64,000 nt of DNA, taken from Natrinema ejinorense. Lineage in GTDB: Archaea; Halobacteriota; Halobacteria; Halobacteriales; Natrialbaceae. The DNA lies in contig NZ_NXNI01000001.1 in NCBI RefSeq assembly GCF_002494345.1, positions 806,001 through 870,000 on the forward strand. Direction: 5' to 3'. Shown in pieces: positions 8,562 through 16,794 of the stretch. The notes beneath the pieces were generated by a model. The model was not told where the DNA came from. It searched no databases and worked only from the letters and a program-made list of their open reading frames with translations. Position numbers and translations under genes: made by a program. The first letter of the stretch is position 1; each line of letters begins with the position of its first letter.

Positions 8562-8733
8562 ATATGCTGAACCCTCTGCCGATGGCTGACCACGAACGCC
8601 GATTTAAAACTACGGGGGAAACCCACTCAACGAATCCGACACACCGACCGACGCTCTTCTCGAGGTGGGGTTCAGCGATCGGCGCAGACGGCTGTCAGGG
8701 GTGATCAGGAGCGATCCGGCAGTCGGCGACGGC

Positions 8734-9093
8734 TTACACCGGCTCGAACCGGGACCCGTCCCACTCCTGGCTCTCGGGCTCTCTGATGCCCGCACCGGGT
8801 TCACGGAGTTCGTCGACGTGGACGGGCCGGACCTCGTCGCCGGTTTCGACATCGCCGGTGGTCAGTTGACCGATCGCGCGGACCGACTCACCCTCGACGT
8901 CGAACTCGACGATCGCGAGGTGGTTCGGTTCGCGGACGCCCGGCGGCGTCGCGGTGCTGGTCGTCCACGTGACGACCTCGGCGGTGTACTCGCTGAGATC
9001 GACCGTTTCGACCGGCTCCGTGCCGCCAGGGCCGCGCGGGTGGCCGGGGTAGGTAATCGATCCGTCGTCGTAGCGCGTCGCTTCCATGGTCAT
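8734..9093 (-). CDS. Beta-ketothiolase OB-fold (DUF35) subunit, copy 2
   Basis: The 119-residue protein is the partner of the thiolase at 9090-10247, with the same four-base ATGA overlap. The OB-fold strands match copy 1 almost residue for residue, while the mid-domain insert of copy 1 is absent. The zinc-ribbon region (ITYPGHPRGPGG) has no cysteine at all, so metal binding there is excluded. Both copies end in the same EPESQEWDG segment. It is probably required for thiolase activity or stability rather than catalytic itself. Confidence 0.8.
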   Translation of the reverse strand: MTMEATRYDDGSITYPGHPRGPGGTEPVETVDLSEYTAEVVTWTTSTATPPGVREPNHLAIVEFDVEGESVRAIGQLTTGDVETGDEVRPVHVDELREPGAGIREPESQEWDGSRFEPV

Positions 9094-10247
9094 TGTGCAG
9101 CCTCCATGATGGTCGTAATCACGCAGTTTCCGAAGCCACCGACGTTACAGCACAGCCCCACGTCCGCCTCGACCTGTCGCGGGCCGGCCTCACCCATCAG
9201 CTGTTCGTAGATCTCGACACCCTGGGCGACACCACTCGCACCCAGCGGATGCCCTTTGGACTTGAGACCGCCCGAGGTGTTGATCGGCAACTCGCCGTCG
9301 CGTTCCGTGTAGCCGTCCTCGACGAGCGTCCAGGCCTCGCCCTGCTCGGCAAAGCCCAGTCCCTCCATCTGGAGGAACTCGAGGATGGTGAACATGTCGT
9401 GGAGTTCGGCCACGTCGATGTCCTCCGGGCCGTAACCGCTCATCTCGTAGGCTCCCTTGCCGCTCTCGACGACGCCCCCCATCACGGTCGGATCCTCGCG
9501 CTCGTGGACGACGTGGGTGTCCGTCGCGCCGTCGATCCCCGAAATAACGACGTAGTCGTCCGTATACTCCGCAGCGACGGATTCCGGACAGAGCATGAGT
9601 GCCGCCGAGCCGTCCGTGATCGGACAGAAGTCGTACAGCCGCAACGGGTCGGCGACGATCGGCGACTCCAGGACCGTCTCGAGGTCGACTTCCTTCTGGA
9701 ACTGGGCGTGAGGGTTGTCGACGCCGTTCCTGTGGTTCTTGACTGCCACCTTCCCGAGGCTCTCCCGGGGCGCGTCGAACCGCTCGAGGTAGTGACGCGC
9801 CGTCAGCCCGGCGAAGGACGGCAGCGTGACGCCCGTCTTGTACTCGACGGGGTGGGTCAGCGACGCGATGACGTCGGTGGCTTCCCCGGTCGTCTTGTGG
9901 GTCATCTTCTCGCCGCCGACGAGCAGGGTCATGTCGCTGGCCCCGCTTGCGACCGACTGCCAAGCGGCGAAGATCCCCGCCCCGCCGCTCGAACTCGTCT
10001 GGTCGACTCGCTGCGTGTACGCCGGCATCGCGTCGAGGTCGTGAGCCAAGGCGTTGGGCACGCCGGTCTGGCCCTCGAACTCGCCGCTCGCCATGTTCGA
10101 GACGTACAGATGCTCGACCGCGTCGGCCTCGACACCCGCATCCTCGAGACACTCGACGCCAGCCTCGGCGAGGAGGTCCTGGATCCACTCCCCTTCCCGC
10201 TGCCCGAACTGGGTCATTGAAGCGCCGATGATTGCAACACGTTCCAT
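9090..10247 (-). CDS. Haloarchaeal-type beta-ketothiolase catalytic subunit, copy 2
   Basis: The 385-residue protein is a paralogue of copy 1 and identical to it at roughly nine residues in ten by eye. The nucleophile loop is RVDQTSSSGGAG, again Ser in place of Cys, and ELHDMFTILEF and KGHPLGASG are conserved. Differences are scattered, for example FCPESVAREY versus LCPESVAAEY, and lie mostly at surface-type positions. The start at 10247 matches the first residues of copy 1 (MERVAII). An ATG at 10259 would add four residues. A TATA box at 10271-10280 gives an almost leaderless transcript for this pair. Confidence 0.85.
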   Translation of the reverse strand: MERVAIIGASMTQFGQREGEWIQDLLAEAGVECLEDAGVEADAVEHLYVSNMASGEFEGQTGVPNALAHDLDAMPAYTQRVDQTSSSGGAGIFAAWQSVASGASDMTLLVGGEKMTHKTTGEATDVIASLTHPVEYKTGVTLPSFAGLTARHYLERFDAPRESLGKVAVKNHRNGVDNPHAQFQKEVDLETVLESPIVADPLRLYDFCPITDGSAALMLCPESVAAEYTDDYVVISGIDGATDTHVVHEREDPTVMGGVVESGKGAYEMSGYGPEDIDVAELHDMFTILEFLQMEGLGFAEQGEAWTLVEDGYTERDGELPINTSGGLKSKGHPLGASGVAQGVEIYEQLMGEAGPRQVEADVGLCCNVGGFGNCVITTIMEAAQ

Positions 10248-10270
10248 ATCCCAAGGCACTCAGGTCAGCG

Positions 10271-10280
10271 ATTTATATGA
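10271..10280 (-). promoter_or_regulatory. TATA box of thiolase copy 2
   Basis: The minus-strand sequence TCATATAAAT is centred about 28 bases before the ATG at 10247. This is the usual haloarchaeal distance for a leaderless or nearly leaderless transcript. Confidence 0.55.
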
Positions 10281-10508
10281 TGTGGTTAGTAACCAGTTCT
10301 CGAACCGGATTCGTCCCGACTCGGGACGATCGAATCCGGCCACGGTCGTTACAGCCCTCGTAGTTCGTCTATCGTAGCCACTGAAACAACCGACGCACTA
10401 CTCACATCGCTGTCGTGCGAGTCGGTGTGGAGTGACTGTCAGTGGCCACGATAGCGCGACTCGCCGGCAAGCGCTAACGGCTACCGAGTTCGCCACGGGA
10501 CAGATCGA

Positions 10509-11810
10509 TTACGCCGACTCGGCCGCCGCCGTCCGCAACTCGCTTGCACGCGAGCGGGCCTGGGAGATGACCGCGGGTCGCGCCTCGAAGGAGACGACGA
10601 CGTCCTCGTCGCCGTAGGTGACGTCGTCGACGGTCGCGTTGTCGTGAATCCACGAGACGACGCTCATCGTGTCGTCCGTCATCGGCAACATGAGCCGCTC
10701 TTCTTCCCAGTCGGGCAGTTCGTCGTCGATCCGCTCGAGGAGGCGGTCGACGTTGCGCCCGTCCTTGGCGCTGACCGCGACCGGGTTCGGTGCGAGCGAC
10801 GAGAGCGCCTCGCGCTTTTCGGCGAGGTCCTCGTCGCTGACCTGATCGATCTTGTTCAGGACGGTCACGATCGGGGCCTCGTTGCGCTCGTAGAGGGTGT
10901 CGTGGGAGGTGACCAGCTTCTCGTGGATCTCGTCGATCGGTTCGCTGACGTCGACGACGAGCAACACTAGATCCGCCCGGTAGACCGAATCCAGCGTCGA
11001 CTTGAACGACTCGACCAGCCAGTGGGGGAGGTCGCTGATGAATCCGACGGTGTCGGTCACCAGCACGTCTCGCCGATCGATGTCCGCCCGCCGGGTCGTC
11101 GTCCCGAGCGTCGTGAACAGCTTGTCCTGGGACTCGGCCGTCGGATCCAGATCGGGGTGGAGCTCCTCGTTTTCCTCGACCTCGAGGTCGGTCGCGAGCT
11201 GGCGCAACAGGGTCGACTTGCCCGCGTTGGTGTAGCCGGCCAGTGCGACCAGATCGAATCCCGAATCGCGCCGGCGCTCCCGGCGGTGCTGTTCGGTCTG
11301 CTCGATTCGCTCGAGTTCGTCGTTGATCCGGCTGATCTGGGCCTTGATGTCTCGCTCGCGGCTCTCGTCGTACTCGCCAAGCCCCATGAAGCCGGGGTGT
11401 TCCTCGCGCTTGGCGAGGCTGGTCTTGGCCTCCGCGCGCGGGAGTTCGTACCGGAGTTCGGCCAGCTCGACCTGAAGCTGGGCCTTCCGCGTCTGGGCGC
11501 GCTGGCCGAAGATCTCGAGGATCAGGGTAAAGCGGTCGACGACTTCGACGCCCTCGGGCAGGAGCTGCCCGAGGTTGTACATCTGGTAGGGACCGAGCCG
11601 GTTGTCGAAGACGACGGTCGTGGCGTCGGTTTCCGCGACCAACTCGGCTAACTCCTGGGCCTTTCCTTCGCCGATCTGGAGGGCCGGGTCGGCCCGTCTG
11701 GACTGGGTGACTTCGCCGACGACGGTATAGCCCGCCGCGCGGGCCAGGTCGCGGATCTCGCTCGTATCGGCCGTGCCGGAATCGACGCGTTTGGCGATAA
11801 TCGTGTTCAT
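10509..11810 (-). CDS. hflX: GTPase HflX
   Basis: The 433-residue ribosome-associated GTPase has the N-terminal HflX domain with IGEGKAQELAELV and FDNRLGPYQMYNLGQLL. A helical segment RDIKAQISRINDELERIE follows. The G domain then carries G1 GYTNAGKSTLL, G3 DTVGFISDLPHWLVESFKST, G4 NKID and G5 VSAKDG. HflX binds the large ribosomal subunit and in bacteria splits stalled ribosomes. The ATG at 11810 begins directly at the domain (MNTIIAKR); an upstream ATG at 11924 would add a basic extension absent from the family. It appears monocistronic. Confidence 0.92.
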   Translation of the reverse strand: MNTIIAKRVDSGTADTSEIRDLARAAGYTVVGEVTQSRRADPALQIGEGKAQELAELVAETDATTVVFDNRLGPYQMYNLGQLLPEGVEVVDRFTLILEIFGQRAQTRKAQLQVELAELRYELPRAEAKTSLAKREEHPGFMGLGEYDESRERDIKAQISRINDELERIEQTEQHRRERRRDSGFDLVALAGYTNAGKSTLLRQLATDLEVEENEELHPDLDPTAESQDKLFTTLGTTTRRADIDRRDVLVTDTVGFISDLPHWLVESFKSTLDSVYRADLVLLVVDVSEPIDEIHEKLVTSHDTLYERNEAPIVTVLNKIDQVSDEDLAEKREALSSLAPNPVAVSAKDGRNVDRLLERIDDELPDWEEERLMLPMTDDTMSVVSWIHDNATVDDVTYGDEDVVVSFEARPAVISQARSRASELRTAAAESA

Positions 11811-12163
11811 GCGGGTGGCTGTGTGTATGCCGGGCGTGATCGGACGTGCTCGCTCGAGCGCTGCCGCTCGTCGGTCCCGTGACCCGTGGTTCTCGGGTGC
11901 CGGCTGCACCGACGTGGCGGGCACCGCCGCGTGGACCCGGATACGTTAACGATGCCGACCGAACACCTCGGTTGGACGCACGTCGTTCATAGCCGGTCGT
12001 ACGCGACGAACCGCCTTGAATCCCGCGCCCGATACGTCACCTGGCTCGTGGGTTCACGCCGTCGAGCCGCCGAACCCCGCGACAGCGGCCCGTGTCCACT
12101 GTGCTCTCGTCGGAGGTCGCCGACCACAACAATCATAGGAACTGACTCGAATGGGAGCGAACG
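11811..12163. other. Intergenic region between hflX and the FUN14 gene
   Basis: This divergent intergenic region of 353 bases has no convincing gene. It is GC-rich over the first 250 bases. The last 30 bases before the FUN14 start are more AT-rich (ACAACAATCATAGG at 12126-12139) and may hold its promoter. No repeat or RNA gene was seen. Confidence 0.4.
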
Positions 12164-12481
12164 ATGATCGATCTCGATCCGACGACCCTCGGGCTGGAGT
12201 TCGGGGGCGGCGCAGCTATCGGCGGCATCATCGGGTTCGCCGCCAAGAAGATCGCGAAACTCCTCGCGATCATCGTCGGCGTTCAGTTGATGCTCTTTCG
12301 CTACCTCGAGTCCCAGGGCATCCTCTTCGTCGACTGGAATCGACTCTCGGCCGGACTGCTGAAAACCCAACAACGCGCACAGGGTGCGGCGGACGTCCAC
12401 TGGATCCAGTCGATCGTGTCGACGCTGTCGATCGGTGCGGGCTTTACCGGCGGCTTCCTGGTCGGTTTCAAACGCGGATAA
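12164..12481 (+). CDS. FUN14 family membrane protein
   Basis: The 105-residue protein has the FUN14 layout: a glycine-rich first helix (GGGAAIGGIIGFAAKKIAKL), a second hydrophobic helix LLAIIVGVQLMLFRYLE, an amphipathic stretch containing VDWNRLSAGLL, and a C-terminal glycine-rich membrane helix SIGAGFTGGFLVGFKRG. In eukaryotes FUNDC1 is a mitochondrial mitophagy receptor. Archaeal members are common, small and functionally uncharacterised. The start ATG at 12164 is the first in-frame Met of the domain. The SBDS gene converges from the other side, 31 bases away. Confidence 0.8.
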   Translation: MIDLDPTTLGLEFGGGAAIGGIIGFAAKKIAKLLAIIVGVQLMLFRYLESQGILFVDWNRLSAGLLKTQQRAQGAADVHWIQSIVSTLSIGAGFTGGFLVGFKRG

Positions 12482-12512
12482 CGCCGGCGTTCGGCGGCTG
12501 CGAGCGACCCCG

Positions 12513-13238
12513 CTATCGCGTCTTCAGATCGTCTTTGTCCTTGACGATTTCCGTCTCCGCGTTGCCGCTGGTGTGTTCGTTGACGGTGTCGTAAAACTCG
12601 TTTTGGAGCCCCGCCGGGAAGGTGAGCACGCCGATCCAGGAGCCGTCGTTTTGCCACTCCTCGCGCTCGAGGTCGCCGAACTGACGGATCTTCGCCTGTG
12701 CGCTGCCGGCGTAATCGGCCGGCACCTGCACGGCGACGGTGACTTCCTCGAATCGGATCGGGATCACCGGCCGCAGGGCGTCCAGCGCGTCGTCGACCTG
12801 TTCCTGGACCGGCTCCATCGGATCGACGGTAAAGCCGGCCTCCTCCAGGGCGTTCTGGATCCGTTCGGGCGGATGCGGTGCGTTGTCCATCTGTGGGTTG
12901 ACCGCGTTGCGCGTGATGGTATCGATCAACTGCTTGCGTTTCTGTTCTTGCATCTCGCGGCGCTGATCGGCCGTGATCTGAATCTCCCCTTGTTTGATCA
13001 CGTCGGGAATGATCTCGAGTGGCTCCGTGGTATCGAAGACCGTCTCGAGGTCGGCCTCCGCAGGTCGATCCCCGCGAGAGGCGTCTTCGAAGACGTCTTC
13101 GGCGGCGATCACGTCTTCGAGGTCCCCCTCGAACTCGTCGCGTTTGATTTCCAGCGCCGCGTCCGGGTCTACGAGCACTTCGAAACGCGCCCCGTGTGAT
13201 TCGAGTCGCGCTGTCACCGCCTCGTCAAGCGAAATCAT
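12513..13238 (-). CDS. Ribosome maturation protein SBDS homologue
   Basis: The 241-residue protein has the three SBDS domains. The N-terminal FYSH domain includes GARFEVLVDPDAALEIKR. The middle helical domain includes GEIQITADQRREMQEQKR and IDTITRNAVNPQ. The C-terminal ferredoxin-like domain includes RFEEVTVAVQVPADYAGSA. SBDS evicts the anti-association factor aIF6 from nascent large subunits together with an EF-2-like GTPase. The ATG at 13238 matches the family start. The gene sits downstream of psmA in the same orientation with a gap of about 170 bases, as in the archaeal proteasome/RNA-processing superoperon. Confidence 0.92.
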   Translation of the reverse strand: MISLDEAVTARLESHGARFEVLVDPDAALEIKRDEFEGDLEDVIAAEDVFEDASRGDRPAEADLETVFDTTEPLEIIPDVIKQGEIQITADQRREMQEQKRKQLIDTITRNAVNPQMDNAPHPPERIQNALEEAGFTVDPMEPVQEQVDDALDALRPVIPIRFEEVTVAVQVPADYAGSAQAKIRQFGDLEREEWQNDGSWIGVLTFPAGLQNEFYDTVNEHTSGNAETEIVKDKDDLKTR

Positions 13239-13408
13239 ACCGGACTCTTCCCTCGCCAATGAAAAGAGTGTTTCCCGACGGAGGCGGCAGTCACGGCCGA
13301 CTCCGTCGGGCCGTCTCGAGACCCGCCCGGACGGCCACGCCGCTGGTCGTCGGTGATCGACTGTCCACACACCGGCAGCCGAAAACGGAACGGACGTCGT
13401 CGACTCGA

Positions 13409-14170
13409 TTACTCGGCGGACTTTTCGTCGTCCTCACCGGTATCGAGGAGGTCGTTCTCCTCGAGGTAGTCGGCGATGCGGTCCTGGTCGAACTGTTCGA
13501 AGGACTCGGTTTCGGCGTCGACGGTCGCCAGTCCCACTTCGTTGGGGAGCAGGGAGCCGTCGTTGACCGACGCGAGGGCGTCGAGGGCGAGTTGAATGCC
13601 GCCATCCAGGTCGGCCTCGTCGTCGTAGTGCTCCTCGAGGTAGTTCTGGAGTTCGCCGCGGTCGGAACCGACGGCCAGCGCCTTCCACTCGTAGGGGGTC
13701 CCCGAGGGGTCGGTCTCGAACAGGCGCGGTTCGCCGTTCTGGATGCCGCCGACGATCAGCGCGACGCCGAAGGGCCGGGCGCCGCCGACCTGGGTGTACT
13801 GCTGGATGTGGTCGGTGACTTCCTTGGTCAGCGTCTCGACGCCGATCGGCTCGCCGTATCGGAGCTGGTTGACCTGCGTCTGGCGGCGTGCGAAGTCGAT
13901 CAGCTGGCGGGCGTCGGCGACGTGGCCCGCGCTGGCGATACCGATGTGGTCGTCGGCCTTGTGAATCTTTTCGACGCTCGAGTCCTCGAGCAGCGGGGAG
14001 GGGACTCGTTTGTCGACCGCGAGGACGACGCCGCCGTTCGTTCGGACTCCGATACTCGCCGTGCCTCGTTTGACCGCCTCACGAGCGTACTCGACCTGGT
14101 AGAGTCGGCCATCGGGCGAGAAGATCGTGATGCCGCGGTCGTACGCCTGTTGTTGTTGTTGTCCCTGCAT
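13409..14170 (-). CDS. psmA: Proteasome subunit alpha
   Basis: The 253-residue alpha-ring subunit of the 20S proteasome has the alpha signature AYDRGITIFSPDGRLYQVEY at the N-terminus after a short Gln-rich start (MQGQQQQQ). No N-terminal threonine nucleophile is exposed, as expected for alpha subunits. The acidic C-terminal tail is typical of halophiles. Alpha subunits form the gated outer ring and dock PAN-type ATPases. The gene begins four bases after the rnp2 stop, so it is co-transcribed with the RNase P genes upstream, a classic archaeal linkage. Confidence 0.95.
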   Translation of the reverse strand: MQGQQQQQAYDRGITIFSPDGRLYQVEYAREAVKRGTASIGVRTNGGVVLAVDKRVPSPLLEDSSVEKIHKADDHIGIASAGHVADARQLIDFARRQTQVNQLRYGEPIGVETLTKEVTDHIQQYTQVGGARPFGVALIVGGIQNGEPRLFETDPSGTPYEWKALAVGSDRGELQNYLEEHYDDEADLDGGIQLALDALASVNDGSLLPNEVGLATVDAETESFEQFDQDRIADYLEENDLLDTGEDDEKSAE

Positions 14171-14174
14171 AGTA

Positions 14175-14660
14175 TCACACGAGATCGTAATCGAGGTCTG
14201 TCGCGCCCACGAACGCCTCATCGAGCCGGACGTCCCCAACGCCGTCCCGCAGGACGGCGACTCGCTCTTCGTTCCCGAACACGACGTTTCTCTCGTCGGA
14301 ATCTTGCCCGCCGCGTCCTAAATAGTTTTCTTCAGCCGCCCGGATCGTGCCACTGATACCGCGGACCCGAATCCCGACGGGAGCGCCGTCGATCTCGTCG
14401 ATACAGGCCAGTGCCGCGCGAGCGGGTTCGGTCTCGCCACGTCGGACCTTGACGATCGCTTCCCCCCGTCCTTCGGCGAACTCGAACCGAACGACCGTCA
14501 GATCGGCGCCGGCGCTGCCCGGATCGCCCAGGAGGTTCTGGCCCGCGTACCACAGCTCCCGCTGGAACGAACGGCCGTCGATCCGCTCGTCGGGCCAACT
14601 CTCGAGTTCGACGGCGAGATATCGCCAGCGCGGCCGGAGGTGTTTCGGGAGATGTTTCAT
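14175..14660 (-). CDS. rnp2: Ribonuclease P protein component 2 (Pop5 family)
   Basis: The 161-residue protein starts MKHLPKHLRPRWRYLAVELE, the Pop5 signature, and continues with the RRM-like core (SFQRELWYAGQNLLG, LTVVRFEFAEGRGEAIVKV, IRVRGISGTIRAAEENYL). It binds the specificity/catalytic RNA of archaeal RNase P together with Rnp3 and helps mature tRNA 5' ends. Its partner rnp3 lies one gene upstream. The C-terminal 25 residues extend beyond many archaeal homologues, a common halophile feature. Confidence 0.92.
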   Translation of the reverse strand: MKHLPKHLRPRWRYLAVELESWPDERIDGRSFQRELWYAGQNLLGDPGSAGADLTVVRFEFAEGRGEAIVKVRRGETEPARAALACIDEIDGAPVGIRVRGISGTIRAAEENYLGRGGQDSDERNVVFGNEERVAVLRDGVGDVRLDEAFVGATDLDYDLV

Positions 14661-14661
14661 C

Positions 14662-15291
14662 CTATTCGGCCGCCGCGTCGACGTCGGTCGGGCCCCGTTC
14701 TGCGACCAGCACGCCCACCTGGTCGTGGACCCGTTCGACGGCCGTCAGCGAGAAGCCGGCGTCGGTAAAGGCATCCGCGAGCACGCCGACGGTCGCCGGA
14801 TCGTCGACCTCGGGCGAGTAGAACGGCTCGTCGGGGTCGGGCTCCCCAAAGAACATCACGTCTCCGAGGACGAACCGGCGGGGCTCGAGGTCGGCGATGA
14901 CCGCGATCGCCTCGCGCTTTTCCTCGTCCGAGAGGTGATGTAAGGCGAAGTTCGAGGTGACCACGTCGACCGGACCGTCGTACGCCGGGTCTCGGAAGGT
15001 GCCGTGATCGAACGCGAGGTTCTCGAGGCCCGCCTCGTCGGCTTTCCGCGTCGCTTCGGCCATCATCTCCTCGCTGATGTCGCGGCCGACCACCCGCTTC
15101 GCGTCGGGGGCGAGCGCGAGCGCGATCGCACCCGTTCCGGTCGCGAGGTCGAGGACGACGTCGTCCTCGCCGGGGGCGGCGTGTTCGACAACGAGGTTCG
15201 CACAGGCGTGGTACTCCTCGGATTTCGAGTCGTCGTACTCGCCGGCCTTCTCGTCGAACCGGGCGGCGTGTTCCTCAAGCGTCCTCTTCAT
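14662..15291 (-). CDS. Class I SAM-dependent methyltransferase in the RNase P operon
   Basis: The 209-residue protein has a Rossmann methyltransferase domain: motif I VVLDLATGTGAIALALAP, the acidic ribose-binding position in VVGRDIS, and motif IV VDVVTSNFALHHLSDEEK. The N-terminal helix (EEHAARFDEKAGEYDD) is of UbiE/MenG style. The substrate is unknown. Its start overlaps the end of rnp3 by 17 bases, and it ends one base before the rnp2 start codon, so it is translated within the RNase P operon. Conserved placement would suggest an RNA or translation-related substrate, but that is only inferred from context. Confidence 0.85.
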   Translation of the reverse strand: MKRTLEEHAARFDEKAGEYDDSKSEEYHACANLVVEHAAPGEDDVVLDLATGTGAIALALAPDAKRVVGRDISEEMMAEATRKADEAGLENLAFDHGTFRDPAYDGPVDVVTSNFALHHLSDEEKREAIAVIADLEPRRFVLGDVMFFGEPDPDEPFYSPEVDDPATVGVLADAFTDAGFSLTAVERVHDQVGVLVAERGPTDVDAAAE

Positions 15292-15979
15292 ACCTGCCTC
15301 GTTGGACCCCCGGCTCAATGAACGACTCGGAGTCGACGCGGCGATTGCGATCGGCCAGGCGGCCCCACGCCGCGAGGCCGTCCTCGACGAACTCGCCGGA
15401 AAAGCCGATCTCCTCCCCGAGCGCCACGAGTTCCCGGGGGGCCCGCAACTCGAGGTGCGAGGTCGGATCCCCACTCACGACGTAGGGGGCGTCGTAGTGG
15501 GCGACGATTTCCCGGAGCTTTCGTAGCGATTGCAGGATCCGGACACGACGACCGCCGCTCTCTCGCAGCACCCCCGAGAGGTTGAACTCGAGGCGGACGC
15601 CGTTTTCGACGGCGGCTTTCACTAACACGTGGTTGATGTCGCCGCTCTCGGTCATCGGATGTGCGAGCACGTCGACTTTCGGCTGTTCGACGGCGAAGCG
15701 ATTCAACGCCGTCGTCCCGCCGTGGATCCCGACGATCGTTTCCGACGTTCGATAGTTCCCCACCGACCCGCTCGCTTGCTGGGGGTCGTCGGCCCGAATC
15801 TCGACCCCCTCGACGACGTCGATCCCGTACTCGTCGCGAATCCGCTCGGGATCGTAGTCCGCTCGAGCGTCGTCGTGATTGCGCACGACCACGCCCTCGT
15901 AGCCGTAGTCGGCCGCCGTTCGTGCGAGCCTGGCGACCGTGCTCTGTCCGTCGGGATGGGCGTGGACGGCCTCGTACAT
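15275..15979 (-). CDS. rnp3: Ribonuclease P protein component 3 (Rpp30 family)
   Basis: The 234-residue protein has the PHP-like TIM barrel of Rpp30: MYEAVHAHPDGQSTVARLAR, GYEGVVVRNHDD, VEGVEIRADD, KVDVLAHPM and LEFNLSGVLRESGGRRV. Rpp30 pairs with Pop5 on archaeal RNase P RNA. The gene is first in the operon rnp3 - methyltransferase - rnp2 - psmA, all on the minus strand. The start ATG at 15979 is supported by the conserved first residues. The C-terminal tail overlaps the methyltransferase start. Confidence 0.92.
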   Translation of the reverse strand: MYEAVHAHPDGQSTVARLARTAADYGYEGVVVRNHDDARADYDPERIRDEYGIDVVEGVEIRADDPQQASGSVGNYRTSETIVGIHGGTTALNRFAVEQPKVDVLAHPMTESGDINHVLVKAAVENGVRLEFNLSGVLRESGGRRVRILQSLRKLREIVAHYDAPYVVSGDPTSHLELRAPRELVALGEEIGFSGEFVEDGLAAWGRLADRNRRVDSESFIEPGVQRGRYEEDA

Positions 15980-16138
15980 ATGTGACCCGTCTCACGGCGT
16001 CGACTTGGGGTTTGCGCCATGTGGCGACCGACTGATCGAATACGGAATTCGATCGTAGAGAGCGTTCGTTAGTCCCAAACCGTAGCTGAAAGTCCCAGCA
16101 GACGAGAGTGACGCAATCAGCCGATGACGGGAGATCCG

Positions 16139-16432
16139 TCACACGAACGTCCTGAAAGAGACGATCCCCACTGTGAGCATCAGGAGACCGAGAGCGACCA
16201 CGATGACGGCACCGCCACAGTTGACGACGCGGTAAATCAACGAATGCTCCCGATCGAAATCCTTCCTCGTGAAGACGTTGTCGAGACCGACCGCGAAGGT
16301 AAACGTCGTTCCGAGCCCGATAACCGCGGTGGTCACGAACCCAGCGAGTACAAGGCTGACGACAGTCACGAGACTTCCGATCAGTCCCAGTCCGAGACCG
16401 ACGACATATAGCTGCTGGGTGACCATCGTCAC
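16139..16432 (-). CDS. Small membrane protein of unknown function
   Basis: The 97-residue protein is not recognised as a named family. Three membrane helices are apparent (VVGLGLGLIGSLVTVVSLVL, VTTAVIGLGTTFTFAVG, AVIVVALGLLMLTVGIVSF) with a charged loop TRKDFDREHSL between the second and third. It probably sits in the cytoplasmic membrane. It lies 159 bases upstream of rnp3 in the same orientation, but the gap suggests a separate transcript. The start could be either of two nearby Mets (16432 or 16426). Confidence 0.6.
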   Translation of the reverse strand: MTMVTQQLYVVGLGLGLIGSLVTVVSLVLAGFVTTAVIGLGTTFTFAVGLDNVFTRKDFDREHSLIYRVVNCGGAVIVVALGLLMLTVGIVSFRTFV

Positions 16433-16794
16433 ACTGAGCCGACACTACAATCGCGGCGGATATGTATCTGCCGACCGTGCGCTCCGCCGGAACCGACTTC
16501 CAATCCACTACTGAGGGGCGTACAGAATTACATGGCCGGGAGCGCGCCCGAACGAATCGTGAGGGCGCGGGACTCGGGGGAGGGCAGGCGCTTACCCGTA
16601 ATCTACCGCGAGCGAACGAAGTGAGCGAGCGGCCTTTTTGGTCGAGATTTTTTGCGCGAGTGGTGAACGAAGTGAACCCGAGCGGAAAAAAGGTCGGTGC
16701 GAGTGCTTTTGATCGAAATGTTACCGAGTGACGGCGGACTGTGCGACAGCTACGCTGTCGTCAGTCCGCCAGAACGCAGCGTAAAATTTCGGTT
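16433..16794. other. Intergenic region with a haloarchaeal repeat motif
   Basis: No gene is visible in these 362 bases. The region 16609-16685 carries two variants of a motif often seen between haloarchaeal genes: CGAGCGAACGAAGTGAGCGA at 16610-16629 and GTGAACGAAGTGAACC at 16663-16678, separated by T-rich stretches and followed by a run of A. A strong hairpin (16733-16770) closes the region next to the tbsP stop. Confidence 0.5.
16733..16770 (-). terminator. Long hairpin downstream of tbsP
   Basis: GGCGGACTG (16733-16741) pairs perfectly with CAGTCCGCC (16762-16770). Inside it, CGACAGC (16744-16750) pairs with GCTGTCG (16754-16760), leaving a three-base loop. It lies 24 bases after the tbsP stop on the minus strand. 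It is a likely 3'-end processing or termination structure, although no long U-run follows directly. Confidence 0.5.

Larger units (their letters stand above)
7000..10247 (-). repeat. Tandem duplication of the thiolase/OB-fold gene pair
   Basis: Two head-to-tail units, 7000-8561 and 8734-10247, each encode a thiolase followed by its overlapping OB-fold subunit in the same orientation. Similarity runs through both genes and their ATGA overlap but not through the 172-base spacer, which holds a separate promoter for the downstream unit. Divergence at the protein level shows the duplication is not very recent. Confidence 0.85.
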
